DNA of 64,000 nt from Mycolicibacter icosiumassiliensis. GTDB taxonomy: Bacteria > Actinomycetota > Actinomycetes > Mycobacteriales > Mycobacteriaceae. The first letter of the stretch is position 1; each line of letters begins with the position of its first letter. Shown one piece after another: positions 32,682-42,235 of this stretch. The notes beneath the pieces are model-generated. The model worked only from the letters and a program-made list of their open reading frames with translations, searched no databases and was not told the DNA's origin. The position numbers were made by a program, and so were the translations under genes. Where the stretch lies: contig NZ_LT546166.1 of NCBI RefSeq assembly GCF_900078685.2, forward strand, positions 2,076,287 through 2,140,286. Reading direction: 5' to 3'.

Positions 32682-33587
32682 TTACGGTGAAGCCGCCAAC
32701 AGCCGGTGCTCGATGCTGTGCACGATGCCAGGCTCGCGGTCTCGCACCAAACAGGCGACGTCGACGAAGCGTGCGACGAGTGGCGACGGCTCGTCGTCGA
32801 TCCAGCCCACCGCGATCGCCGAGCCGGGCCAGTCGTCGATCGGCAGGAACCGGACACCCGTCGCCGGCATGAAGTGCGCGGCCGCCGCGCTGGTGACCGC
32901 GATGGCCGCCCCGGCGGCGACCACCTGTGCTTCCTCGGTGATCGAATCGGCACGCACCACGTCGATGATCGTCGCATCGGTCCGCGCCGCGGCCAGGCTC
33001 CAGAAGGCGTGATGGGCTTCGTCGACGCTGGACGACTGGGTGATCGGGTCGTCGAGAAGGTCCCGCACCGACACCGACGTCCGTCCGGCGTGGCGGTGCG
33101 AGGCCGACACCATGGCGACGACGGGATCCACCGCCAGGATCTCGGTTGTGATGTTCGGTGTGCTCTGCGGCAGCCGCAGGAACGCCACGTCGGTGGCCCG
33201 CGACGCCAACCCGGCCGACGGATCGCTGACCTGGAATTCCCGCATCTCGATGGTGACGTCGGGGTGGCGTTCGCGGAACTCGGCAATGATCGGTGCGGTC
33301 AGTTCGAGCGCGGCGCCCGGCACGTAACCCAGCCGCAGCGTGCCGACGACCCCGCGGGCCGCTTGCTCCGCGGCGGCGGCGGCGCTGTCCAGCGCGGCCA
33401 AGACGGCGCGTGCTCCCGCCAGGAAGACTTCGCCGGCGGGCGTCAGCGTCACGTTGCGGGTGGTCCGTTCGAACAGCTTGACGCCGAGTTCGTCTTCGAG
33501 GTCTTTGATCTGGCGGCTCAGTGCCTGCTGCGCCAGGTAGACACGCGCTGCCGCCCGACTGAAGTGCAGTTCTTCAGCAGCCACCAC
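32682..33587 (-). CDS. LysR-family transcriptional regulator
   Basis: 301 residues from GTG 33587. The helix-turn-helix is at the N-terminus (FSRAAARVYLAQQALSRQIK), followed by the ligand-binding domain. The usual LysR start is about 11 residues further up: upstream codons encode IDINTRKLRHFV, which fits the family, but there is no ATG, GTG or TTG there; an ATC at 33620 or the CTG at 33599 are the only candidates. It lies 44 bases after eutC on the same strand, so it may control the eut genes. Confidence 0.87.
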   Translation of the reverse strand: MVAAEELHFSRAAARVYLAQQALSRQIKDLEDELGVKLFERTTRNVTLTPAGEVFLAGARAVLAALDSAAAAAEQAARGVVGTLRLGYVPGAALELTAPIIAEFRERHPDVTIEMREFQVSDPSAGLASRATDVAFLRLPQSTPNITTEILAVDPVVAMVSASHRHAGRTSVSVRDLLDDPITQSSSVDEAHHAFWSLAAARTDATIIDVVRADSITEEAQVVAAGAAIAVTSAAAAHFMPATGVRFLPIDDWPGSAIAVGWIDDEPSPLVARFVDVACLVRDREPGIVHSIEHRLLAASP

Positions 33588-33631
33588 GAAGTGGCGCAGC
33601 TTTCGCGTGTTGATGTCGATGGTGCCCGATC

Positions 33632-34420
33632 TTAAGGCACCACGTGGTGGTCGAGCGGTCCATCGAGTGCACCCACGGAGACCGCCTTCAAGTCGACTCC
33701 CGATCGACCGAGTCTGCGCGCACCGGTGATCAAAGCGTCGATGACGCGGGCTGCCTCGAGGTAGCCGAGACCGTCCGGGGGGTGCACGTTGGACACGCAG
33801 TTGCGTTCGGCGTCGGTGCGTCCCGGCCGCGGCAGGTGCGTCAGGTACAGCCCGAGGCTGGCGGCCACCGACAATCCCGGTCGCTCACCGATCAGCACCA
33901 CCACGGTCTGGACGCCCATCGCCGCGCCGATGTGGTCACCGAGCGCCACCCGGGCTCCGGTGGCGATCACCGGAGCGGCGATCGTGCGGTGAGCGCCCAC
34001 CACCTCGGTCAGCGCGCGCAGCAACGGAACACCGTGTTCGGTCAGCGCCGCCGGGGACAGTCCATCGCACAGTACGAAGCCCACCTGCGCTGGACTGCAA
34101 GGGATTTCGCTTAAATCATCGGGCAGGCGACCAAGGTCGGGGCGGCGCAGATATTCCTCGCGGCTGCTCGCTCGGCTGGTGACCGCCACGGGTTCACCGA
34201 GTCCCACCGCGGTCACCTGCTGCGCCAGGTGCTCGATGTCGAATGGTTGGCGCACCGCGTCGCGGGCCAGGGCATGCGCCGCCCGGAACTCCAGGACGCT
34301 GCGGGTCGGCTGGGCGTCGCCGGAGCGGCCGAGACCGATCCGCGCCTGGGTGTGGCGGCGCAGGTCCTGCCAGATGTCGCGAGAGCCCGAACCGGACGGC
34401 GGCGGCTGCGCCAGGCTCAT
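33632..34420 (-). CDS. eutC: Ethanolamine ammonia-lyase, small subunit
   Basis: 262 residues. With EutB it forms the B12-dependent enzyme that splits ethanolamine to acetaldehyde and ammonia. Family blocks are RRHTQARIGLGRSG near the N-terminus, VGFVLCDGLSPAAL, and the C-terminal ERNCVSNVHPPDGLGY. Its ATG overlaps the eutB stop by four bases. No microcompartment or reactivase genes are present nearby. Confidence 0.95.
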   Translation of the reverse strand: MSLAQPPPSGSGSRDIWQDLRRHTQARIGLGRSGDAQPTRSVLEFRAAHALARDAVRQPFDIEHLAQQVTAVGLGEPVAVTSRASSREEYLRRPDLGRLPDDLSEIPCSPAQVGFVLCDGLSPAALTEHGVPLLRALTEVVGAHRTIAAPVIATGARVALGDHIGAAMGVQTVVVLIGERPGLSVAASLGLYLTHLPRPGRTDAERNCVSNVHPPDGLGYLEAARVIDALITGARRLGRSGVDLKAVSVGALDGPLDHHVVP

Positions 34421-35829
34421 GCCGGCGCCGCCAGTGAACGCAACGGTGAGCGCTCCACCGCGCTGGGAAGCACCCGGCCGGACTCGTCGGCGATACCGAT
34501 CCCCTGCAGCCAGGCCTCGAACTCGGGGGCTGGACGCAGGCTCAGCACTCGGCGGGCGTAGAGCGCGTCGTGGAAGGACATGCTCTGGTAGCCGAGCATC
34601 ACATCGTCGGCTCCGGGCACGGTGATGACGAAGTTGCAGCCGGCGACGCCGAGCAGCGTGAGCAAGGTGTCCACGTCGTCCTGGTCGGCTTCGGCGTGAT
34701 TGGTGTAGCAGACATCGACACCCATCGGCAGGCCGAGCAGCTTGCCGCAGAAGTGGTCCTCAAGCCCGGCCCGGGCGATCTGCTTGCCGTCGTAGAGGTA
34801 TTCGGGTCCGATGAACCCGACCACGGTGTTGACCAGCAGCGGCGAGAACTCGCGGGCCACCGCGTAGGCCCGGGCCTCCAGGGTCTGCTGATCGACCGGC
34901 CGGCCTCCGCCGCCCAGGTGGGCGTGCGCGCTCAGTGCCGAGCCCTGGCCGGTTTCGAAGTACATGACGTTGTCCCCGACCGTCCCGCGCTGCAGCGACA
35001 GCCCGGCCTCGTGGGCGGTACGCAGCAGGTCGAGGCTCACGCCGAAGCTGCGGTTGGCCCCCTCGGTGCCGGCGATCGACTGGAACACCAGGTCGACCGG
35101 GACGCCTTGCTCGATCAGCTCGATGGTGGTGGTCACGTGCGAGAGCACGCAGGACTGGGTCGGGATCTGGTAGCGCAGCCGGATGTCGTCGAGCAGGTAC
35201 AGCAGATCGGCGGTGGCCCGCGGTGAGTCGGTGGCCGGGTTGATGCCGATCACCGCGTCGCCGCAGCCGTGCAGCAGCCCGTCGAGAGTGGCCGCGGCGA
35301 CACCGCGAGGGTCGTCGGTCGGATGGTTGGGCTGCAGCCGGGTGGCCAGGCGGCCCGGCAGGCCCAGCGTGGTGCGAAAAGCGCTGGTGACCGAGACCGA
35401 TCGTGCCACCGCGATCAGGTCCTGGTTGCGCATGAGCTTGCTGACCGCGGCCACCATCTCGGGGGTCAGCCCGGGCCCGACGCGACGCAGGGTCTCGGCC
35501 GCCGTCGGCGTCGCCGCCACCTCCAGCAGCCAGTCCCGCAGACCGCCGACGGTCAGATGCGAAATCGCCCGGTAGCCGTCGCGGTCGTGGCGATCGATGA
35601 TCAGCCGGGTGACCTCGTCGGTCTCGTAGGGCACCACGAGGTCACGCAGAAACGTGTCGAGCTCGACCTCGGCCAGTGCCCACTGCGCCGCGGCCCGTTC
35701 GGCGTCGCTGGCGGCGGCACAGCCGGCCAGTTCGTCACCGGATCGCCGCGGGGTGGCCTTGGCCAGCAGGTCGATCAGCCCGTCGAACTGGTAGGTGGTG
35801 CCGGCCAGCGTCTGCGTGTAGGTGGTCAC
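34417..35829 (-). CDS. eutB: Ethanolamine ammonia-lyase, large subunit
   Basis: 470 residues from GTG 35829, preceded by GGAAGGGG. EutB is the TIM-barrel catalytic subunit that binds ethanolamine and adenosylcobalamin. Conserved stretches include AAVSKLMRNQDLIAVARS, GDAVIGINPATDS, and MGVDVCYTNHAEADQDDVD near the C-terminus. It diverges from the hisN-like gene with 211 bases between. I see no cobalamin riboswitch upstream. Confidence 0.95.
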   Translation of the reverse strand: MTTYTQTLAGTTYQFDGLIDLLAKATPRRSGDELAGCAAASDAERAAAQWALAEVELDTFLRDLVVPYETDEVTRLIIDRHDRDGYRAISHLTVGGLRDWLLEVAATPTAAETLRRVGPGLTPEMVAAVSKLMRNQDLIAVARSVSVTSAFRTTLGLPGRLATRLQPNHPTDDPRGVAAATLDGLLHGCGDAVIGINPATDSPRATADLLYLLDDIRLRYQIPTQSCVLSHVTTTIELIEQGVPVDLVFQSIAGTEGANRSFGVSLDLLRTAHEAGLSLQRGTVGDNVMYFETGQGSALSAHAHLGGGGRPVDQQTLEARAYAVAREFSPLLVNTVVGFIGPEYLYDGKQIARAGLEDHFCGKLLGLPMGVDVCYTNHAEADQDDVDTLLTLLGVAGCNFVITVPGADDVMLGYQSMSFHDALYARRVLSLRPAPEFEAWLQGIGIADESGRVLPSAVERSPLRSLAAPA

Positions 35830-36040
35830 CGCAGGCCCCTTCCGCTCAGCCGGGTCGGATGATCGAGTCGACGGCGGCACGCGTGTGTGACGAGGAAATG
35901 CCATCGCGCGCCGATTTGAGTCGCGGGCGAAGAAATGCATCCCGCGGCCACCAGTTTTGCATATCGGCGACGTGATTCCATAATTCGCGCATTTCGCCGG
36001 TGGCGCGAAAACCTCAACTCGGTGGTAATGTCGCCCGCTT

Positions 36041-36838
36041 GTGGGAATTGCAGCAGCAATCAATGATGATCTGACCCTGGCACTCAAGCTGGCGGACCTG
36101 GCCGACGCCATGACGATGGACCGGTTCGGCGCACTGGACCTGCGGGTCGATACGAAGCCGGACCTCACTCCGGTCACCGACGCCGACCGCGCGGTCGAGG
36201 TCGCACTGCGCGAGGCCCTGGCCCGCGATCGGCCCGATGATGATGTGTTGGGTGAGGAGTTCGGCGGCAGTGCGACCTTCAGCGGCCGCCAGTGGGTCAT
36301 CGATCCGATCGACGGAACCAAGAACTTCGTGCGCGGTGTGCCGGTGTGGGCCACCTTGATCGCCCTGCTCGACGACGGCGTTCCGCGCGTCGGCGCGATC
36401 AGCGCCCCCGCGTTGAGCAGGCGGTGGTGGGCCGGCGATGGCCTGGGCGCATTCGCGACGTTCGGCGGGGCGGCGCCACGACGGCTTTCGGTCTCCGCGG
36501 TGGCCGACTTGGGTTCGGCGAGCCTGTCGTTCGCCGGACTGACCCAGTGGGCGCACCTGGGACTGCGACAGCGCTTCCTGGATCTGACCGACAGCGTATG
36601 GCGAACGCGCAGCTACGGCGACTTCTGGGCCCACTGCCTGCTTGCCGAGGGCGCACTGGACATCGTTGTCGAGCCCTCGTTGTCGCTGTGGGACATGGCG
36701 GCACTGGACATCCTGGTCCGCGAGGCGGGTGGGACGTTCACCGACCTCAGCGGCACCGCCGGCCCGCACGGCGGCAGCGCGGTGGCTACCAACGCCCTGC
36801 TGCACGCCGCGGTGTTGGACAGCCTGGGCGTGGCCTAG
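36041..36838 (+). CDS. hisN: Histidinol-phosphatase-like inositol monophosphatase family enzyme
   Basis: 265 residues. The metal-binding motifs are VLGEEFG and [14 protein letters not shown], with the C-terminal [15 protein letters not shown]. It is close to mycobacterial HisN (Rv3137), which makes histidinol from histidinol phosphate. The start GTG 36041 follows a TAATGT -10-like element by nine bases and has no ribosome binding site, so the transcript may be leaderless. HisN is not usually found here; a side role on another phosphate ester, such as phosphoethanolamine, is possible. Confidence 0.85.
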   Translation: MGIAAAINDDLTLALKLADLADAMTMDRFGALDLRVDTKPDLTPVTDADRAVEVALREALARDRPDDDVLGEEFGGSATFSGRQWVIDPIDGTKNFVRGVPVWATLIALLDDGVPRVGAISAPALSRRWWAGDGLGAFATFGGAAPRRLSVSAVADLGSASLSFAGLTQWAHLGLRQRFLDLTDSVWRTRSYGDFWAHCLLAEGALDIVVEPSLSLWDMAALDILVREAGGTFTDLSGTAGPHGGSAVATNALLHAAVLDSLGVA

Positions 36839-37202
36839 CACCTTCCCGGCGGCCAGCAGATTAACAACAAAAATCCGTCAATCGTGTCGTTTTTTGGTGT
36901 TGGAATTCTCCCCAGCAATTTGACATTATTGGCCAGCGGCCATTGAACAAATGGCGCGGAAATTCTTAGCGCCCCACCCGCAGCCGATATTCGGACGTGC
37001 AGGAGATCATGAATTCGGGTATTTCACTGCGGGGCCACGGTGGATCAGCCGGCGTGATGGCGGCGGAGTGGGCGCGACGCGATGTGACGCCGTGTCGGTC
37101 GACCATGGTTAGCTCAGCTATTGCGCGTGCGAACAACAACACGATGATTCCTTGGGGTTTCTGACCCGGAGGGATCCTCAAGATGGAGGATCTGCTCTCA
37201 CC
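36839..37202. other. AT-rich 364-bp intergenic region
   Basis: No gene is supported. The first 120 bases are unusually AT-rich for this chromosome. They hold an imperfect inverted repeat: AACAACAAAAA (36863-36873) and TTTTTGGTGTT (36891-36901) match at 10 of 11 positions. A TTGACA -35-like hexamer lies at 36920-36925 without a good -10. Purine-rich GGAGG sequences precede the downstream start at 37203. Confidence 0.5.
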
Positions 37203-38597
37203 ATGTCCGACTTTCCTTACACGGACCGCTACACCGTCAACCGCACGCTGCCCGAGCAGGGCCGGCCGCGCGACGAAGTGCTCGCGGAGCTGCGTGACAT
37301 GGCGCAGGCCGAGGACCCCACCTGGGAAACCGGCAAGGTGTCCGGGACCATGTACTGCGGTGACCACGAGCACTACCGCTTCCTTGATGAGGCATTCGGA
37401 CTGTTCGCCCATGTGAACGTGCTCCAGCGCGACATCTGCCCGTCGGCGACCAAGTTCGAGGGCGAAGTCATCGCGATGGCACTGGACCTGATGCACGCCG
37501 AGGCCATCACCGACACCGAGCCGGTCGGCATGGTCACCACCGGTGGCACCGGCAGCATCATTCACGCACTGCTGGCCTACCGTGAGCACGCCGCCAAGCA
37601 TCGAGGCATCACCAGGCCCAATTTCATCAAGCCCGAAACCGGTCACCCGGCCTTCGACAAGGGCTGTCACCTGTTCGGCATCGAGCTTCGCAAGGCGCCC
37701 GTCGACCCGCAGACCGCTCAGGTCGATGTCGAGTGGGTGGCGAACAACATCGACGAGAACACCATCGCGATCATGGGCTCGGCCTGCAATTACGGCTACG
37801 GCACCGTCGACCCGATCCCGGAGTTGGGACAGTTGGCCGTAGCGCGCGGGGTGGGCTTGCACGTCGACGGCTGCCTCGGCGGTTTCGTCCTGCCGTTCGC
37901 GAACGAGTTGGGTTATGACGTACCAGTTTTCGACTTCCGGGTGCCCGGTGTCACCAGCATCTCGGCAGACAACCACAAGTACGGCTACGCGCTCAAAGGT
38001 GCTTCGACGCTGCTGTTCCGCGACAAGGCGTACCGCAATGCGCAGTACTTCTTCCTGCCGGATTGGACCGGCGGCAAGTACATGTCCCCGGGCATCGAAG
38101 GCTCCCGGTCGGGCGGGCTGATCGCCGCCGCGTGGGCGTCGATGGTGCAGCTGGGCCGCGAGGGCTACCTGCGCTACGCCAAGGCGATCCTGGAGACGGC
38201 GTCGGCGATGCAGGATGTGGTGCGCAGCCATCCCGAACTGACGATCATCGGTTCGCCCACATTCTGTTTCAGCTTCCGCTCCGACGAGTTCGACATCTAC
38301 CACGTCGCCGACGCCATGAAGCCCAGGGGCTGGCGGTTCAACGGCCAGCAATACCCCAACGCCATCCACATGGCGGTCACCCGGCCGCAGACCCAACCCG
38401 GTGTCGTCGAGGCATTCACCGCCGATCTCGATGACGCGATCGAGTACGCCAAGAAGAAGACCGCCGCCGGTGAGGCACCGATCAGCGCCGCGGTCTATGG
38501 CGGCGTTCCCGGCGGAATGACCGATGAGGCGGCTCAGTTCATCGAAGGGTTCATGGAGCACATCCTGGACACCCAGCAGTCCTTGCCGCCCCTATGA
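37203..38597 (+). CDS. PLP-dependent lyase of the sphingosine-1-phosphate lyase / decarboxylase family
   Basis: 464 residues. PLP binds at the lysine in SADNHKYGYALKGAST, and HVDGCLGGFVLPF (residues about 221-233) is the sphingosine-phosphate lyase version of the decarboxylase motif. Family members cleave phosphorylated sphingoid bases to phosphoethanolamine and a long aldehyde; others decarboxylate amino acids, so the substrate needs proof. There is no N-terminal membrane anchor, unlike the eukaryotic lyase. Its stop overlaps the FGGY kinase start by four bases. Confidence 0.83.
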   Translation: MSDFPYTDRYTVNRTLPEQGRPRDEVLAELRDMAQAEDPTWETGKVSGTMYCGDHEHYRFLDEAFGLFAHVNVLQRDICPSATKFEGEVIAMALDLMHAEAITDTEPVGMVTTGGTGSIIHALLAYREHAAKHRGITRPNFIKPETGHPAFDKGCHLFGIELRKAPVDPQTAQVDVEWVANNIDENTIAIMGSACNYGYGTVDPIPELGQLAVARGVGLHVDGCLGGFVLPFANELGYDVPVFDFRVPGVTSISADNHKYGYALKGASTLLFRDKAYRNAQYFFLPDWTGGKYMSPGIEGSRSGGLIAAAWASMVQLGREGYLRYAKAILETASAMQDVVRSHPELTIIGSPTFCFSFRSDEFDIYHVADAMKPRGWRFNGQQYPNAIHMAVTRPQTQPGVVEAFTADLDDAIEYAKKKTAAGEAPISAAVYGGVPGGMTDEAAQFIEGFMEHILDTQQSLPPL

Positions 38598-40138
38598 GCA
38601 GTGCGGAGCGCGTCGATCGCGTCGTTCTGGCCGTCGACCTGGGCACTGGCGGCCCCAAAGTCGGCTTCGTGTCCTTGGAGGGCACCGTGCTGTGGTCGGA
38701 CCTCATCGCGGTCTCGACCGAGTACGGTCCGGACGGAGCCGCCATCCAGGACGCCGGCCTGTGGTGGGAGATCATCCGCGACGCCACCAAACGCGGGCTG
38801 GCCGAGAGCGGCATCCGCGGCGAGCAGGTGGCCGGGGTGTCGATCACCGGGCAGTGGGCCAGCACCGTCCCGGTCGACGCCGCGGGACGTCCGGTGGGCC
38901 CGTGCGTGATGTGGATGGACACCCGCGGTGCGCCCCACAGCCGCAAGGCATTCGGCGGCCGTATCGCCGGATACCGGCCGCGGGTCCTGCTCAGCTGGCT
39001 TCGTCGCAATGGCGGCATCCCCTCGCCCAGCGGGGACGATCCGGTCGGGCACATGCTGCACCTGCAGCACGGCGACCCAGCTGTCTTCGCGGCAACCCGC
39101 TGGCTCCTGGAGCCGGTCGACTACCTCGGCATGTGTTTCACCGGACGGGCGGCGGCATCGCGGGCCTCGATGATGGGCAGCTGGCTCACCAACAACCGCA
39201 ACCTGGACGTGCTCGACTACGACGACGTGCTGGTGCGCCTGGCCGGTGTCGATCGGGCGAAACTGCCGCCGCTGGTGCCGACCGGTTCGATCATCGGTCC
39301 GGTGGCACCGGCGGTCGCCGCCGAACTCGGCATATCGCCTGCGGCCCAGGTGGTCACCGGCACCCCGGATCTGCACAGCGCAGCGGTGGGTTCGGGTGCG
39401 GTGCGCCAAGGTGAGCTGCACCTGACCATCTCCACCACGTCGTGGATCAGCTGCCCGGTGGCGTTCAAGAAGACCGATGCGTTCCACCAGTTGGCCACCG
39501 TTGCGGGCCTCGACCCGACGTCCTACCTCGTGGTCAACAATCAGGACACCGCTGGCCGAGCGCTGCAATGGCTGCGCGACACCGTATTCGACGATCTGGA
39601 CTACGACGCGCTGACCGCAGTGGCGGCGGACGCACCGGCCGGCTCGAACGGGGTGATCTTCACGCCCTGGCTCAAAGGCGAGCACTCCCCCGTCGATGAC
39701 CGCCGTGCCCGCGGCGGTTTCCACAACCTGTCGCTGGCCACCACCCGCGCCGATCTGGTTCGTGCGGTGCTCGAAGGGGTCGCCTACAACAGCCGCTGGC
39801 TGCTCGAGTGCGTGAATCGGTTCACCCCCAACGCCGGACCGATCCGGATCGTCGGCGGCGGGGCACGCTCGGACCTGTGGTGCCAGATCATCGCCGACGT
39901 CACCGGCCGTACCTGCGAGCGGGTGGCCGATCCGTTGAACGCCCAGTTGCGGGGCGCGGCGCTGTTCGCCGGGATCGGGATGGGCGAGTTGGATCGCGAC
40001 GCATTACGCGACCTGATCCCGCTCGACGGCGTATTCGAGCCGGTGGCCGCCAATCACGCGGTCTACGACCGGCTCTTCGCCGAGTTCCCCGGGCTCTACA
40101 CGGCGCAGAAGGGCATGTTCGGCCGCCTCAACCGCTGA
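38594..40138 (+). CDS. FGGY-family carbohydrate kinase (xylulokinase-like)
   Basis: 514 residues. The N-terminal phosphate loop is VLAVDLGTGGPKVGFV and the second nucleotide-binding motif is IRIVGGGARSDLWCQIIADV. The start ATGA overlaps the PLP-lyase stop, so the two are coupled. FGGY kinases phosphorylate sugars or polyols; the pairing with a sphingosine-phosphate-lyase-like enzyme makes the substrate uncertain. It ends 39 bases from the convergent MTB12-like gene. Confidence 0.87.
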   Translation: MSSAERVDRVVLAVDLGTGGPKVGFVSLEGTVLWSDLIAVSTEYGPDGAAIQDAGLWWEIIRDATKRGLAESGIRGEQVAGVSITGQWASTVPVDAAGRPVGPCVMWMDTRGAPHSRKAFGGRIAGYRPRVLLSWLRRNGGIPSPSGDDPVGHMLHLQHGDPAVFAATRWLLEPVDYLGMCFTGRAAASRASMMGSWLTNNRNLDVLDYDDVLVRLAGVDRAKLPPLVPTGSIIGPVAPAVAAELGISPAAQVVTGTPDLHSAAVGSGAVRQGELHLTISTTSWISCPVAFKKTDAFHQLATVAGLDPTSYLVVNNQDTAGRALQWLRDTVFDDLDYDALTAVAADAPAGSNGVIFTPWLKGEHSPVDDRRARGGFHNLSLATTRADLVRAVLEGVAYNSRWLLECVNRFTPNAGPIRIVGGGARSDLWCQIIADVTGRTCERVADPLNAQLRGAALFAGIGMGELDRDALRDLIPLDGVFEPVAANHAVYDRLFAEFPGLYTAQKGMFGRLNR

Positions 40139-40177
40139 CCCACGTGTGCCGCGAGCCCGGGAAACCCGACGCTACCG

Positions 40178-40696
40178 CTAGTGGGCGGCGAGGATCTGCA
40201 TCAGTTGCATCGCCGAGTCCTGCGACAGCACCCAGCTGCCCTGGTCCACGAGTTGAAGCGGCACGGTCTGCGGCGCCGGCGACTTAGGACCGGTAATCGT
40301 CACGTTGGCAAGTGCCTTGCCGTCGCCGGTAGACACGACGTTGAGCACGTCGAAGTTGTAGGGCAGCTCTCCGTCGCGGTAGGCCCTGCGCAGCTCGCTG
40401 TCGAGTCCATGACCCTCGTGCTGCGTGATGCCGTTCTCGACCAGATCACCCTTCTCCTTGTAGCCGATGCCGGCGTCGCTGAGCCTGTCGAGCATGCCCG
40501 CCACTTCACCGGTGGTGGGCAGCGGAGCTCCCTGGGCCGGAGGCGCCGGCGCAGGAGCCGGTGCCGGGTCCAGCGGCAGCGGCGCACCGGCCACGGAGTC
40601 CTGCGGCGCGGCCGGCTCTGCAGAGGCAATGCCTCCCCCGGACAGCCCGATCACAGTCAGCGCCGCAGCGCCCAGGAGTAGAAGTTTTCCAGTCAC
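40178..40696 (-). CDS. cfp2: Low-molecular-weight secreted antigen MTB12-like (CFP2)
   Basis: 172 residues with a signal peptide ending at GIASAEP (residue about 27). A proline-alanine linker (PAPAPAPPAQG) precedes the folded domain of about 110 residues (NFDVLNVVSTGDGKAL, QGSWVLSQDSAM). M. tuberculosis MTB12 (Rv2376c) lies at the same place, just downstream of mbtH. Function unknown. Confidence 0.92.
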   Translation of the reverse strand: MTGKLLLLGAAALTVIGLSGGGIASAEPAAPQDSVAGAPLPLDPAPAPAPAPPAQGAPLPTTGEVAGMLDRLSDAGIGYKEKGDLVENGITQHEGHGLDSELRRAYRDGELPYNFDVLNVVSTGDGKALANVTITGPKSPAPQTVPLQLVDQGSWVLSQDSAMQLMQILAAH

Positions 40697-40731
40697 GGTT
40701 CCCCCTTCGAACGACGGATATCGGAGCCAGG

Positions 40732-40962
40732 TTACCCCTGTTCGGCCGCCATGGCATCACGAAGACTCTTGGGCCGCAGGTCGTTCCAATGCTGCTCGAC
40801 GTACTCCACACAGGCGGCGCGGTCGGCACCTTGTTCACCTCCGTAGACCACACGCCACCCGGCCGGAACATTGGCGAATGTGGGCCACAGGCTGTACTGC
40901 TCTTCGTCGTTGACCAGCACGTAGAAACTGCCGCTTTCGTCGTCAAAGGGATTGGTGCTCAT
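40732..40962 (-). CDS. mbtH: MbtH-like protein
   Basis: 76 residues, the founding type of the MbtH family that binds and activates NRPS adenylation domains. The signature [20 protein letters not shown] and the following [17 protein letters not shown] match the family. It overlaps the end of mbtG by 20 bases. Confidence 0.96.
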   Translation of the reverse strand: MSTNPFDDESGSFYVLVNDEEQYSLWPTFANVPAGWRVVYGGEQGADRAACVEYVEQHWNDLRPKSLRDAMAAEQG

Positions 40963-42235
40963 CGGATCTCCTCGGTATCGGTGGCGCAGCGGAAAGGTGG
41001 GCGCCCAGGACCCGGTCGGACAGCAGTCCCAGACAACTCAGGTTGGGAAAACCGGGTCCCTGGGTGAGACCTGCCAAGTTGGGTAGAAAAAGCTTCGGGG
41101 CCACCTCTGTGACAGCCAGGTCGTGCCCGATCGCCTCGGCCAGCCGGTCACCGGAGAGCGGCCCGCCCAGGCCCAGCTCCAGCAGGTCCAAGGTGTCCTG
41201 GCCGAACAGCGATACGAACCACAGCGGGTCGGCACCGGAGCCGTCGATGACCAGATCGAAACCGTGCACGGTCTCGAAGTTCTCACCGCCGCGGTTGGTG
41301 CTCAGTGTCAGTCGGATTCGGCCGTCGCGGGCCACCGCGTGCGCCACCCGGCCCCGCAGGTGGCGGATCCGGTCGTCGGCCAGCAGCGCGTCCTGCACCC
41401 GCGCCGAGAACACCCCACGGTCGGTGCGGGCCAGCGCATCTCGCCGCTCGGCCAAAGTCAGCGCGGTCCAGTCGATGGGATCGGAGAACAGCGCGTTCTC
41501 GAAGAAGCCCTCCCCACGGGTGAACAGCGTCACCTGTGGGGAAATCACGGTGATCGTCGAAACCCGGTGCCGGAACAGCTCATTGAGCATCGATGCGGCG
41601 GTCTCGCCGCCGCCGATAACGGCGACGCGCTCGGCGCTGATCCGGTCGGCCGCAGCCCGGTGCCAGAACTGCGCGATCGAGAGCACTAACGGGTTGCCGG
41701 GCAGGATCGACTTCTCGGCCTGGCCCGGACCGGTGATCATCACTGCGTCTGCGGCGACCGTAGTCTCCCGGGAGGCCTCCCTCGTGTGCAGCACCCAACC
41801 GGCGCCGTTCACCCCCAGCCGCTCTACCTCACCGGGGATCACCTTGAGCTGCACCGCGTCGGCCACCCAGCGCAGGTACTGGCTCCACCGCAGGTGGGTG
41901 GGGGCCGGCCGGCCCCGGTCGACCCACTCGGCGAACTGTCCGGTGGCGATCAGATAGGACTGCCAGCCGTAGCGCGTCATTCGCTCGTCGAGTTCGGCGT
42001 TGCGGCCGGCAACCAGGGCCGAGCGGTACGGGAAGCCGACGTCCTTCTCCGGGCTGGTGCCCAGCCGGTGCGCGCCGTCGGTCCAGCCGCCGGAGGCGCG
42101 CCAGTTGGCGGCGACCTCGGTGCGTTCGACGGCGACCACGTCCGGTGCGGCGACGCCCATCTCGCGCAGCACCGCGGCCTTCGCGGCCACCGCGACCGCC
42201 TTGGCCCCGGCGCCCACCACCGCAAGTGTGCTCAT
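40943..42235 (-). CDS. mbtG: Lysine N6-hydroxylase MbtG
   Basis: 430 residues. MbtG is the FAD and NADPH-dependent enzyme that N-hydroxylates the lysine side chain, creating the hydroxamate iron ligands. The FAD motif is [20 protein letters not shown] at the N-terminus, and the NADPH-side motif is [20 protein letters not shown] near residue 205. ATG 42235 overlaps the mbtF stop by four bases. Confidence 0.95.
   Translation of the reverse strand: MSTLAVVGAGAKAVAVAAKAAVLREMGVAAPDVVAVERTEVAANWRASGGWTDGAHRLGTSPEKDVGFPYRSALVAGRNAELDERMTRYGWQSYLIATGQFAEWVDRGRPAPTHLRWSQYLRWVADAVQLKVIPGEVERLGVNGAGWVLHTREASRETTVAADAVMITGPGQAEKSILPGNPLVLSIAQFWHRAAADRISAERVAVIGGGETAASMLNELFRHRVSTITVISPQVTLFTRGEGFFENALFSDPIDWTALTLAERRDALARTDRGVFSARVQDALLADDRIRHLRGRVAHAVARDGRIRLTLSTNRGGENFETVHGFDLVIDGSGADPLWFVSLFGQDTLDLLELGLGGPLSGDRLAEAIGHDLAVTEVAPKLFLPNLAGLTQGPGFPNLSCLGLLSDRVLGAHLSAAPPIPRRSDEHQSL

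Noticed and set aside
35830..36040. Cobalamin riboswitch upstream of eutB
   Set aside because: I looked for B12-box-like sequence and a long structured leader and saw neither.
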